Program-made: the position numbers and the translations under genes
Notes under the pieces: generated by a model
The model's input: the letters and a program-made list of their open reading frames with translations, nothing else
Databases searched by the model: none
What the model was told of the DNA's origin: nothing
Assembly (NCBI GenBank): GCA_018398805.1
Contig: JAGFBZ010000567.1
Span: 397,001 to 461,000 of the forward strand
Direction of reading: 5' to 3'
Source of the DNA: Hirundichthys speculiger
Taxonomy: Eukaryota; Chordata; Actinopteri; Beloniformes; Exocoetidae
Length of the DNA stretch: 64,000 nucleotides
Shown here: piece after piece, positions 12,401 to 26,360 of the stretch
Layout: the number at the start of each line of letters is the position of its first letter
How positions within the stretch are numbered: position 1 is the first letter of the stretch

Positions 12401-15400
12401 TGAGAGGTTCTGGACTCAACAACTGAAACACCTCAACTGTTTTCAGAAATCCCTTTACATACGCTGAAGGAGGACAGGCCATCGTCGAGATCCAGGACCT
12501 CCTTGATTGTTTTACCAACGGCGCTGAATTACTCGATCTATCACATGCACCACACCGTTGGTGGCCACCTGGTTGGCATGGATGATCCTGGCGCAGTTCA
12601 CAGTCACAACCTTCACAGAGAGGAGGTGTTTGTTAGTGTTCAGGGTGGGGCGGAGCTACAGAACCGTGCTGCTCTGAATGTGGACTGACCCCGTTTGGGT
12701 AGTGGTTGATGTAAAGTTTCTGATCAGTGTACATGGAGGTGACTGGTCATGCCGTTCCTCATGTCTTTGGTCAGGAGACGGTGGTTGACCATGTGGAAGT
12801 GGAGAGCGTTGTACAGTTCAATGTTCACGTTGCTCACCAGCGCGGCTCGTAGGTCCTGTGGAGACCACAGCGTTAGAGGACGGTGAACCTGTCTGAAATG
12901 TGAGAGTAACCTGTCTGACTCACAGAGTTCACCAGGTCCCAGGCGTCATTGCTCGGTGCGAACATGGTGAAGGAGCCTTTGCCCTCGACCTCCTTTCTCA
13001 GCTTGGCCACGTCAACGTATTGTTGTGTGGTTGTGGCCTTTACGAGCCCCAGAGTCCCGTAGACGTGGTCGATTGGAGCCACTGGAGGGAGCAGAGCGAT
13101 TATTAACAGGAGGTGACTTTAAAATGACGCAACATGACTGAAGTGGACTGGGCTCACCAGCAGGGCATCCTTTCATGCCTTCCAGTTTCATGTATCCAGG
13201 ACAACACTCATATATGACCATCCTGCCAAGAGAGGTTTTAACTTTAGACCCACACATTCAGGACATTAATCATGAAAAACATTTATTTTATCCAGATGCA
13301 TGATGTAAAAAAGAATGAGCTCATTGTTTCCAGAGCTTGACTTTACTGTATTAGCCAATCGTTTGGCCACTAAAAGAATAAGACCTAAAACAGAACCAGA
13401 TCCAGTGTGAGTGTCATTCAAACGAAAACCTGCCAAGTAAACTGACGTCTGACAGGAAGAAAAACAACCTCTGGATTAAGTGACGAATGCTTGGATCAAA
13501 CCCGGTTATAACTCAGGACAACGAGGCTGCACGAAGCTGCCAAGTTAAATCCAGAACCAGGAAAACAAGGTGAAGAGGTGATGGCAGAACGAGAATATCC
13601 AGCCAAGTAAGTCAGCAACAGAATTAACATGAACGTGTTCCATTAAAGGCAGCAGGGTGTCTTGGTGGTCTAGAAGGTTCCTGGTCTGAACCTCAGCAGG
13701 TCTTTCTGTGTGGAGTTTCCATGTTCTCCTGGTGCTTGTGTGGGTTTCCTCCAGGTTCTCCAGCTTCCTCCATCAGTCCAAAGACCTGCATGTCAGGTTA
13801 ACTGGTGGTTCTAGATCACCTGGAGGAGGGATTGGGAGGCCTCATGGTTGTTCATCTGTGATGGACTGGATACCTGTCCATGTGATGGACTGGATACCTG
13901 TCCAGGTGGACCCCTGACTTTAGACCTGAAGAGAGCTGGGATAGACTCCAGCAGATCCCTGAGACCCTGCAGAGGATTAAACTGGTCTAGATGATGGATG
14001 GATGGATGGTGTTTCATTAAATGCTTTAACCTTGTTAGGGAGTTCACCAAACCCAACAGGCCAAAAGAAAAATCCAGACAAACTCGAACTGTCCAAAAGT
14101 AATTTCTAAAGTCTCATAAAACAGCAGTAAAGCCATCAAACACAAAAGCATGAAATAAGACTTCAAAACAACCTCTGGCTTGAAGAAATGTATGAAAACC
14201 AATGGAAATAAAAAATCCCAGAACTAAAAGAGATCAATAAGAAACATTTTTATGAGGGAGAAACTATTTTGGCTGAAACAGTCAAATCAAACACTTTAGT
14301 CTGAGAAATGTCAGGAAAATAAAAACACAAGTCTTCTTACACATGTCCAAGATTTAAGGTTCAGGCTTGATGCCGAAAAAACTCAGACCTAGTCAACACT
14401 CAGACACAGTCCACATGGAGACCAAGTCATCACGAAGACCTAGTCAACACGAAGACCAAGTCATCATGGAGACCAAGTCAACACAAAGACCAAGTCATCA
14501 CAAAGACCTAGTCAACACTCAGACCAAGTCAACCAAGGAGACCAAGTCATCACAAAGACCAAGTCAACATGGAGACCAAGTCATCACAAAGACCAAGTCA
14601 TCACAAAGACCAACTCATCACGAAGACCAAGGGTGAATTCCAATTCCTCCCTTAACCCTCAATCTCAACCCTCAATCTCAAAGATGCGCGTTCCCGCTAA
14701 GGGCAAGTGCTGTCCCAATTCTAAGGGAAGTCAAGTTGAGGGACGAGTTTAAGGGCTGTATCGCCCTCAAAATTGAGATTTTCCGACACCACCCTTGGAA
14801 GTAAGGGACTATCCAGAAGCTAGCTACAAACGTAAGTATCTTCGTATATCTTAAAGATATAAATGTTACGAAACCATTTTATTATGTTTGTTTGAGACTT
14901 TTTTCATGGACTAACATCGTTGTTGCGTAACATTTATTTTTTTACTTTACGATGTTTGCTGCCGGACCGGCGGTCCCGTCGGCTTCACGTTGTACTCGTC
15001 GGTGGTCCCGGTACATTATTCAGTCCTCCGTCGCTACACAACAAAGTAACGTGAAGCCGACCCGGACCGCCGACGGGACCGGTCCGCCGACCGTGGCGGT
15101 CCCGGTCCCGTCAGCGGTCCCGGTCCCGTCAGCGGTCCGGGTACCGTCGGCGGTCCCAGGCGGCTTCACGTTACTTGTATACCTTGTTGTGTAGCGACGA
15201 TGGACTGAATAATGTATCCTCTATTGTGTTATTTGCTAATATTATTTAGAGAATATAAAGCGCTCTTTTCAATGTTATCCCTGTGTCATTTCAGGAAATA
15301 CAGAGACAACACGGGCTCTGATACATTTCAGTCTGATGACGTAACTGCACTCGAGGGGTGTCCCATTTCTAAGTCACAAGATAACCCTCACACTTACTTT

Positions 15401-18400
15401 CGAGGGTTAAGATTGAGGGCCAAAAATTGAGGGTTAAGGGCGAGGGTTGAGATTGAGGGTTAAGGGAGGAATTGGAATTGGCCCTAAGTCATCACAAAGA
15501 CCTAGTCAACACTCAAACCAAGTCAACATGGAGACTAAGTCATCACAAAGACCAACTCATCACGAAGACCAAGTCATCACAAAGACCTAGTCAACACTCA
15601 AACTAAGTCAACATGGAGACTAAGTCATCACAGAGACCTAGTCATCATGAATACCAAGTCAACATGGATACCAAGTCCATGTGGTGGATGTGGTCCATGG
15701 ATGGCTCCTGTTAGGCCTGGAGGAAATCCAGGTCACTGGTGGAGGTCTGCTGCATGACACTGGTCCACCACACCAGCACCAGCTATGGTCCAGCCTGTCG
15801 ACGTGGTTGTGGTCTCTGGTTGGTGCTGAAGAGGCGCTGGAGGCCAACGTCACTGCTCACTGTTCTGAGTCTGGCTGCTGGACTGTTTTATCTCTTGGAC
15901 ACAAACACTATCACAACTCAGACCACCACACACTCATCTATCTGCACCACACACACTACACTACACATACTACACTACACACACCATCACTGTCTGCTTC
16001 ATGTCTTCCTCCTTAGTGTCCTTATCTGTCCTTTTGTGCTCCACTGTCGGTGATTTAAGTCTCTGACAGGATCAAGGTTTTAGGAGTTAATAAAGCAGGT
16101 TAGACTCACCTGGTGAAGGACACTCTCACTATCACTCACACTGACACTCAAGAAAACTGACACCTGCTGCATAATTAAAAAGGATAAATATCCAGGTTTT
16201 GCCAGATTCTGGCACAAACCATCAATATATATGCAGACAGAAAAAAACGCATCCTTATAATCAAAACATAATCATTATAAACAGTGTGTAGAAATAAACA
16301 TCATCTTTTTTTTTCAAGTGTCCAAAAGTTGACATAATTCAACAGTTTGCTGTAAAAACAAAATCCAAATTTTTTTTTAAAAAGTGACGTTACATCTTAA
16401 TGTTACAATTTTGTCATAAAATATCAAGTTTTGCAAAATCACAACTTTATAAACATGAGATTTTTAAACGTAAGACGCTAGTTGGACCTTTGAACTTTGA
16501 AAGAATGAAGTCGACCAATCAGCTTCAGCCAGAAACTGGAGGCAGTTTACTGCATGAAGTGAAGCTGAAAGAGCTGACAGAAGGTGTGAACAGTAACGTT
16601 CATGGCTCACACAGCTTAATGTCATAATAAATCATCTTTCTGGGACATCTCCAACTGAACACGTGTGAGATACGACAGATTAGAAAGTGACTCAGCAGCT
16701 GGATGATTGACGGTGACCCACTGGAGGAACAGATGCAGAGCTCTTGAGTACAGTATGCTGAATATTTTCATTTTAATATAAGCACCTTGTGAGTTATGAC
16801 GGCTGCTTTCACTCAACAGGCCTTGTTTAGAGAGGTCTCCTTGGAGCTCTTTAGACATCTTTGGTTTGTTTTCCCCCTGAAAATATTGTTTCCATCTCAG
16901 CACTGAGCTCCTGCTGAACAGGACTGAGCAGGAGGGACCAGCGTTAACATCCATACATGAGCAGCAGGTATGAAGTCACTGCTCCCTGGCAGAGTTCTGA
17001 CAGGATAATAGATGCAGCTGACAGCAGACCCAGAACAAGCCGGTTCACTGGGAACGAACATCTGGCTGCATGACACAGCTCAGTGTGGACTCCAGATGTG
17101 AACGCACATGCACACACTGGGTGGGGTTTTCTGGCAGCGGATAAGCTGTTAGGGTTTCTCTGCCATGAAATCAACTCTGAATGATCCTCGCTGCATCCTG
17201 ACCATGTTCCTTTACTTATAAACGTGTTACTGACCTGAGACGATCCACCTCCACTGATCACATTAAGATCTCTGTGGGAACTGAAGCATCAGAGTCATTT
17301 TATCATTAGACATAGTTGACAGGATGCAGTGAATCCACAACATCTAGTTTATTTTCTCAATGACAAACCAGTCGACTCCACTCATCGCTGAAGAGAATTT
17401 CTGGACCTTTTCTTCCCCAAACTGGAATCATAGAAGATGCAAACATCTTTAAATAGTGCAGGAGCTGAACTCTGATTTAAAGTGCTGCACACTCAGAGCT
17501 TCTTCTGACACCTGCTGGTCGGTCCTCCAACCCACAGAGATCCCTTAGATCCAGACTGCTCACCGACAGCAGATCCAGCTGAGGCAGAACCGCAGCTGCT
17601 GAACCATCTGAACCTTCTCCAGAAGACCCAGGCGGCAGCTTTACGCCTCTGCTCCATCTGGTCCTCAAGTATTTGTACTTTCAGTTAACAGACTCTCTGG
17701 ATGTTTGAAACAGAAATTATGACCGTATAATTGAATGTTTAGGTGAATGTGTTCTCCTGGTAAAATGTTTAGCAGCTGTAAACTCAGATATGAATCACAC
17801 TGGACATTAATAATGACATTTAGGAAGCTTCCAGATTAATGCAGGTCCATGAACACTTCTGTGCAATAAATTTACATCTTTTCAAATGAGATCAAGTCTT
17901 CTTTAATAGGTGACATGTATAAATTCTAACAGGATTTAAGTCACTGAACCGCAGCTCTTTCGCATATAAACCTTTTTTTTTTCACCAGTTCAACCTCTGC
18001 TCTCATTGACTGATCTTATCTTTCTTTCTTCTTTGTTTTATTTTTTTCCTTAAGTCTGCTGCAGACTTGTTTCATATCAGCTTCACAAGAGTCTAAGGGG
18101 TTTATTACCAATAATTTATTACCATCACCTTTAAACACAGTAAGAAGACGAAGTCCTGAACAATATGAAGCTGCTCAGAAACCTTATTCATGAATCGTTT
18201 TAAAATGATACTATTTCCTTTAGAATAATTGTTTAATTATGGGAGTCTTAGTGGATGTTTATCGTTCATCCTAAAGATTTTTATACTGACTCTCCCTTTC
18301 AGCCTGAATAGTTTCTTCTTGTGTTTTAATCATAGTCTTCCTAACACATCAAATCAAATGTTTTAGTAGATTTATTACAAGGCTGGAAGTGTTCTTTTTC

Positions 18401-21400
18401 TTCTCATTAGTTCATGTAGGTGTCTGATAACAGTTGGTCAACAGTGAACATGTTTATTCCTCATCTCGTCAACCAGACAGGAACAGGGTGAGCAGACAGG
18501 AACAGGTGATGGAGAAAAAAAGCTGGAAGTTTCTTTGAGTTCCTGATGTTAGTCCTCAATACAGAGGGATGAAGGTTGTTTCTGTCCTCCAGCTGGACCT
18601 CACACTCCCTTAGATGCTCCTCCATCAATATCCTTAAACAGGAAATATTACTGTTTCTGTAACCAGCTGGTTTTATGGTACAGAGCTTTGTCCCTCAACC
18701 ATCAACCATCAACCTGGAGGACCAGGACGCTGCAGAGGGACGGATGTGACAGGCAGCCGTCAGCCTTCCATGTCAAGAGCCTGAGCAGAAAAAAATCCTT
18801 CAAAGGCAGACACGAGAAAGAAGAAATCAGGAATCGTTGCCAGATGCCACCACGAGAGCGTGACAAGCATCTCACCACGGGAAGACAGTAAAAAGGAAAA
18901 CAGCAACAATAAAACAAGCTCCAAGAGCGACTCAGTTCTGGACTCCAGAAGAGAAAAGGAAAAGACAACGAGCCGAGACCAGCTGGTGTCAAAGAGAAAA
19001 ATCAGATAAATGTTGGAGAAGATCTGCCAGAGCAGCCAGACGAGGACCAGCGTTGGTCCGTAATACAGACTCATCTAGAAGAAGTTTAACCTCATCGCTG
19101 GTTCAGATCTGACCTTTACATAGCAGACTGCTACACTGACAGCTCTGAACTTAAACCAGGACTCATGCATTTTTCCTAAACATCCCACCAAAGACCTGAA
19201 CCTCATCTCAAAACACGGTCCTAGAAGGTCTTTCATGGACCCAGTCTCCACTGAGGTTGTTCCAGAAAATGCTCGTAAGCTCATCATCAATCACCTCCAA
19301 CCAGCAGCTACAGAGCATGCCCAGACTTGACAGGAAGCCAGTGATGAATAAGGACAAAGATGGTGTCTAAGGAAAGCTGAGAGCAGAAAACCAAGTGAGA
19401 TAAGTTCCAGTTTAGATGACCTGAGCTGGAAAAAATCACAGCGAGCTAACGTCAGCTGTCTGAAGCACACAGATACAAGACTCGCCATCATCTGACTGAT
19501 TGAAGTCTGAGCTGGGCGTGGTTTAACCCGTGGTTGGACATTAGTGTGTTCAGGACAAACGTTTGATCCATTGAGTGTTTCTGTAAAGACTCACGCCTTC
19601 TTCCCACAGATGGAGCCTTTGTACCAGTTCCTGCAGGTGCTGAAGTATTTCTTCTTGGTTCCCAGGATCTGCTGCAGCGCGCAGACATTGGGCCTGAAAA
19701 GGAGAGACGAAACGCAGGCCCATGAGTCGTGGGGGGGGGGGGGGGGGGGGGGTGCGTGGGGGGGGGCACGTGGGTGTGGGGGACGGTCCATGAGTTACAC
19801 AAGACAGGGAGATAAAAAAAGGGGAACCTAGGTTGTTGAGAAGGATGAGATCAGTTTAGACAAAACCTCATCTGAGTTCTTATGTTTCTGTGCAAAAGTG
19901 TAAAAGTTGCAGAAGCACAACAACGTTTATGATTGATCCAAAATAATCAGTGACGTTATTGATACTGTCGTCTAAAGTCTGATAAACACATTTTAATCAT
20001 TTTTCTAAAACTTTATGAAATGTTCTTTATGAGATATGAAAACTTCTTAATCCAAACCTTAATTCTGCACTCCAACACAAACCAGCTGGTCTGGTTAATG
20101 TCACAATAACCAGCTGATTAAGTTAACATCAGTCCTCAGCAAGAGTCGACTCTAACCCTCAACCCTCCAACCCTCAACCCTCAAACTCTCAACCCTCTAA
20201 CCCTCAACCCTCCAACCCTCAACCCTCAAACTCTCAACCCTCTAACCCTCAACCCTCAAACTCTCAACCCTCTAACCCTCAACCCTCTAACCTTAAACCC
20301 TCAAACCCTCAACCCTCTAACCCTCTAACCCTCTAACCCTCAACCCTCTAACCCTCTAACCCTCAACCCTCTAACCCTCTAACCCTCAACCCTCTAACCC
20401 TCTAACCTTCTAACCCTTTAACCCTCAACCCTCTAACCCTCAACCGTCAAACTCTCAACCCTCTAACCCTCAACCCTCCAACCCTCAACCCTCAAACTCT
20501 CAACCCTCTAACCCTCAACCCTCAAACTCTCAACCCTCTAACCCTCTAACCCTCTAACCCTCTAACCCTCAACCCTCTAACCCTCAATCCTCAAACTCTC
20601 AACCCTCTAACCCTCTAACCCTCTAACTCTCAACCCTCTAACCCTCTAACCCTCAACCCTCTAACCCTCTAACCCTTTAACCCTCAACCCTCTAACCCTC
20701 TAACCCTCAACCCTCAACCCTCTAACCCTCTAACCCTCAACCCTCTAAACCCTCTAACCCTCTAACCCCTAACCCTCAAACCCCTAACCCTTTAACCCTC
20801 AACCCTCAACCCTCAACCCTCAACCCTAACCCTCTCAACCCTCAACCCTCAACCCTCTCAACCCTCTCTAACCCTCTAACCCTTTAACCCTCAACCCTCT
20901 AACCCCTCTAAACCCTCTAACCCCCCTCAACCCTCTAACCCTCTAACCCTCTACCCTTTTAACCCTCAACCCTCAACCCTCAAACCCTCTGACCTTCAAC
21001 CCCTCTAACCCTCTAACCCTCAACCCTCTAACCCTCTAACCCTCAACCCTCTAACCCTCTAACCCTCTAACCCTCAACCTCAAACCCTCAACCCTCAACC
21101 CTCTAACCCTCAACCCTCAACCCTCAACCCTCTAACCCTCTAACCCTCTAACCCTCTAACCCTCAACCCTCTAACCCTCTAACCCTCAACCCTCAACCCT
21201 CTAACCCTCTAACCCTCTAACCCTCAACCCTCAACCCTCAACCCTCTCAACCCTCTAACCCTCTAACCCTCTAACCCTCAACCCTCTAACCCTCCCCTCA
21301 ACCCTCCCCTCAACCCTCTAACCCTCAACCCTCTAACCCTCTAACCTCTAACCCCCTCTAACCCTCTAACCCTCTAACCCTTTAACCCTCAACCCTCTAA

Positions 21401-24400
21401 ACCCTCACCCTCAACCCTCTAACCCTCAACAACCCTCAACCCTCAACCCTCTAACCCTCTAACCCTCTAACCCTTTAACCCTCAAAACCCTCAACCCTCA
21501 ACCCTCTAACCCTCTAACCCTCAACCCTCTAAAACCCTCTAAACCCTCTAAACCCTCTAACCCTCTAAACCCTCTCAACCCTCAACCCTCAACCCTCTAA
21601 ACCCTCAACCCTCTAACCCTCTCTAACCCTCTCAACCCTCTAACCCTCAACCCTCAACCCTCAACCCTCTCAACCCTCTAACCCTCAACCCTCTAACCCT
21701 CTAACCCTCTAACCCTCTAAACCCTCAAAACCCTCTAACCCTCTCAACCCTCAACCCTCTAACCCTCTAACCCTCTAACCCTCTTAACCCTCTAACCCTC
21801 AACCCTCTCCCTAACCCTCTACCTAACCCTCAACCCTCTAACCCTCTAAACCCTCCTAACCCTCTAACCCTCTAAACCCTCTAACCTCTAACCCTCAACC
21901 CTCAACCCTCTAACCCTCAACCCTCTCTAACCCTCTAACCCTCTAAACCCTCAACCCTCAACCCTCTAACCCTCAACCCTCAACCCTCTAACCCTCAACC
22001 CTCTAACCCTCAACCCTCCAACCTTCAACCCTCAAACCCTCAACCCTCTAACCCTCTACCCTCTAACCCTCAACCCTCTAACCCTCTCAACCCTCTAAAC
22101 CCTCAACCCTCTAACCCTCTAACCCTCTAACAACCCTCAAACCCTCTAACCCTCAAACCCTCTAACCCTCTAACCCTCTAACCCTCAACCCTCAAAACCC
22201 TCTAACCCTCTCTAACCCTCTAAAACCCTCTAACCCTCTAACCCTCAACCCTCAACCCTCTAACCCTCTAACCCTCTAACCCTCAACCCTCAACCCTCTA
22301 ACCCTCTAACCCTCTAACCCTCTTAACCCTCAAACCCTCTAACCCTCTAACCCTCTAACCCTTTAACCCTCAACCCTCTAACCCTCAACCCTCTAACCCT
22401 CTAACCCTCAACCCTCAACCTCTAACCTTCAACCCTCTAACCTTCAACCCTCTAACCCTCAACCCTCAAACCCTCTAACCCTTTAACCCTCAACCCTCTA
22501 ACCCTCTAACCCTCAACCCTCTAACCCTCAACCCCCTCACCCAGCCATTTTCAAACTTCAGAATACCAAGGCCCAATTTGAAATGCGGCCCACCAAAAAA
22601 ACTTTAATCACAACTGTGATCAACAGATCCATGATCCGATATTAATGTAAGGGGTCAAGAAATAAGGTGACACTCTTCATATTAAGTTAAAATGACAGTA
22701 GAATAACAATTAACTGGTTTGTTTTATTACTTCTTAATGTTTTTTTAATCATGTCATTAATATTTTACAGTAAATAAAAACATTTTTAAAAAGAAAGATT
22801 GAGGATTTAAAAGACATTTGTTTAATTTTAATGACCTCTCACGGCCCACCTGCAGTCCCACGATGGCCCACCAGGGGCCGCGGCCCACACTTTGGGAATC
22901 TCTGCCCTAACCCTTAACCCTCTAAACCTCAACCCTCAAACCTCTGACTATCAACCCTCTAACCCTCTAACCCTCAACCCTCTAACCCTCCACCCTCTAA
23001 CCCTCAACCCTCAAACTCTCAAACTCTCAACCCTCTAACCCTCTAACCCTCAACCCTCAACCCTCTAACCCTCTAACCCTCAACCCTCTAACCCTCAACC
23101 CTCAACCCTCTAACCCTAGAACCCTCAACCCTCTCAACCCTCTAACCCTCTAACCCTCCCTCTAACCCTCTAACCCTTTAACCCTCTAACCCTCAACCCT
23201 CAACCCTCTAACCCTCAAACCCTCAACCCTCTAACCCTCAACCCTCAACCCTCTAACCCCCTCAACCCTCAACCCTCTAACCCTCAACCCTCTAACCCTC
23301 AACCCTCTAACCCTCTAACCCTCTAACCCTCTAACCCTCTAACCCTCTAACCCTCTAACCCTCTAACCCTCTAACCCTCTAACCCTCTAACCCTCTAACC
23401 CTCTAACCCTCTAACCCTCAACCCTCAACCCTCTAAACCCTCTAACCCTCCCCTAACCCTCTAACCCCTCAAAACCCTCTCAACCCTCTAACCCTCTAAC
23501 CCTCTAACCCTCTAACCCTCTAACCCTCTAACCCTCTAACCCTCTAACCCTCAACCCTCTAACCCTCAACCCTCAACCCTCTAACCCTCTAACCCTCTAA
23601 CCCTCAACCCTCAACCCTCTAACCCTCTAACCCTCTAACCCTTTAACCCTCAACCCTCTAACCCTCTAACCCTCTAACCCTCCCTCTAACCCTCTAACCC
23701 TCTAACCCTCTAACCTAACCCTCTAACCCTCCGCTCAACCCTCAACCCTCTAACCCTCTAACCCTCTAACCCTCAAACCCTCTAACCCTTCAACCCTCTA
23801 ACCCTTAACCCTCTAACCCTCTAACCCTCAAAAACCCTCAAAACCCTCAACCCTCTAACCCTCTAACCCCTCAACCCTCTAACCCTCTAACCCTCTAACC
23901 CCTCAACCCTCAACCCTCTAACCCTCAACCCTCTAACCCTCAACCTTAACCCTCAACCCTCTAACCCTCTAACCCTCTAACCCTCTAACCCTCAACCCTC
24001 TAACCCTCAACCCTCAACCCTCTAACCCTCACCCTCCTCAAACCCTCTAACCCTCAAAACCCTCAACCCTCAACCCTCTAAAACCCTCTAAACCCTCAAC
24101 CCTCACCCTCAACCTACCCTCTACCCTCTAACCCTCTAAACCCTCTAACCCTCTAACCCTCTAACCCTCTCTAACCCTCTAACCCTCTCAACCCTCTAAC
24201 CCTCTAACCCTCTAAACCCTCAACCCTCAACCCTCAACCCTCTCTAACCCTCTAACCCTCTAACCCTCTAACCCTCAACCCTCAACCCTCTAATCAACCC
24301 TCTAACCCTCAACCTCTAACCCTCTAACCCTCAACCCTCTAACCCTCAACCCTCTAACCCTCTAACCCTCAACCCTCAACCCCTCTAACCCTCCCCTCAA

Positions 24401-25887
24401 ACCCCTCCCTCCCCCTCCCCAACCCTCTAACCCTCTAACCCTCAACCCTCTAAACCCTCTAACCCTCTAACCCTCTAACCCTCAACCCCCTCAACCCTCT
24501 CTAACCCCTCTAACCCTCTAACCCTCTAACCCTCTAACCCTCAACCCTCTAACCCTCAACCTAACCCTCTAACCCTCAACCCTCAACCCTCTAACCCTCT
24601 AACCCTCAACCCTCAACCCTCTAACCCTCAACCCTCTAACCCTCTAACCCTCAACCCTCTAACCCTCTAACCCTCAACCCTCTACAACCCTCTAACCCTC
24701 AACCCTCTAACCCTCTCAACCCTCAACCCTCAACCCTCTAACCCTCTAACCCTCTAACCCTCTAACCCTCAACCCTCAACCCTCACCCTCTAACCCTCTA
24801 ACCCTCTAACCCTCACCCTCTCAACCCTCTCCTCAACCCTCAACCCTCTAACCCTCTAACCCTCTAACCCTCTAACCCTCAACCCTCTAACCCTCAACCC
24901 TCTAACCCTAACCCTCAAAACCCTCTAAACCCTCAACCCTCTAACCCTCCTAACCCTCTAACCCTCCTCAAACCCTCTAACCCTCTAACCCTCAACCCTC
25001 TAACCCTCAACCCTCAACCCTCTAACCCTCAACCCTCTAACCCCCTCTAACCCTCTAACCCTCAACCCTCTAACCCTCAACCCTCTAACCCTCTAACCCT
25101 CAACCCTCAAACCCTCTAACCCTCTAACCCTCAACCCTCTAACCCTCAACCCTCAACCCTCTAACCCTCTAACCCTCAACCCTCTAATCCCTCTAACCCT
25201 CTAACCCTCAACCTTCAACCCTCTAACCCTCAACCCTCTAACCCTCTATTCCTCAACCCTCTAACCCTCTAACCTTCTAACCCTCAACCCTCTAACCCCC
25301 AACCCTCTAACCCTCTAACCCTCACCCTCAACCCTCAACCCTCAACCCTCTACCCTCTAACCCTCTAACCCTCTAACCCTCAACCCTCTAACCCTCTAAC
25401 CCTCAACCCTCTAACCCTCTAACCCTCTAACCCTCAACCCTCTAACCCTCAACCCTCAACCCTCAACCCTCAACCCCTAACAACCCTCTAACTCAACCCT
25501 CAAACCCTCTCCCTCAACCCTCTAACCCTCTCAAACCCTCTAAACCCTCACCCTCAACCCTCAACCCTCAACCCTCTAACCCTCTAACCCTCAACCCTCT
25601 AACCCTCTCAACCCTCAACCCTCTAACCCTCTAACCCTCAACCCTCAACCCTCTAACCCTCAACCTCAACCTCTAACCCTCTAACCCTCTACCCTCAACC
25701 CTCTAAAACCCTCAACCCTCAACCCTCCTCAACCCTCTAAACCCTCCCTCAACCCTCTAACCCCTCTAACCCTCTAACCCTCTAACCCTCTAACCCTCTA
25801 ACCCTCTAACCCTCTAACCCTCTAACCCTCAAACCCTCAACCCCCTAACCCTCAACCCTAACCCTCTAACCCTAACCCTCTAACACC

Positions 25888-25918
<31 letters not shown>

Positions 25919-26329
25919 TAACCCTCTAACCCTCTAAACCCTCAACCCTAACCCTCTAAAACCCTCTAACCCTCTAACCCTCTCTAACCCTCTAACCCTC
26001 TAACCCTCTAACCCCTCTCAACCCTCAACCCTCTATAACCCTCTAACCCTCTAACCCTCTAACCCTCTAACCCTCTAACCCTCCTCAACCCTCAACCCTC
26101 AACCCTCAACCCCTCTAACCCTCCTAAACCCTCTCTAACCCTCTAACCCTCTAACCCTCTAACCCTCAACCCTCAACCCTCTAACCCTCTAACACCTCTA
26201 ACCCATCAACCCTCAACCCTCTAACCCTCTCTAACCTCTAATCTAACCTCAACCCTCTAACCCTCTCCCCTCAACCCTCAACCCTCAACCCTCTAACCCT
26301 CAACCCTCTAACCCTCTAACCCTCTAACC

Positions 26330-26360
<31 letters not shown>

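Noticed and set aside
13811..13917. Two copies of ggactggatacctgtcca as a possible regulatory direct repeat
   Set aside because: They lie inside a SINE-like repeat whose consensus contains this phrase; a small internal duplication is the simpler explanation.
18688..19491. Several overlapping short frames in periostin intron 2
   Set aside because: No family similarity, splice structure or repeat identity could be recognised.
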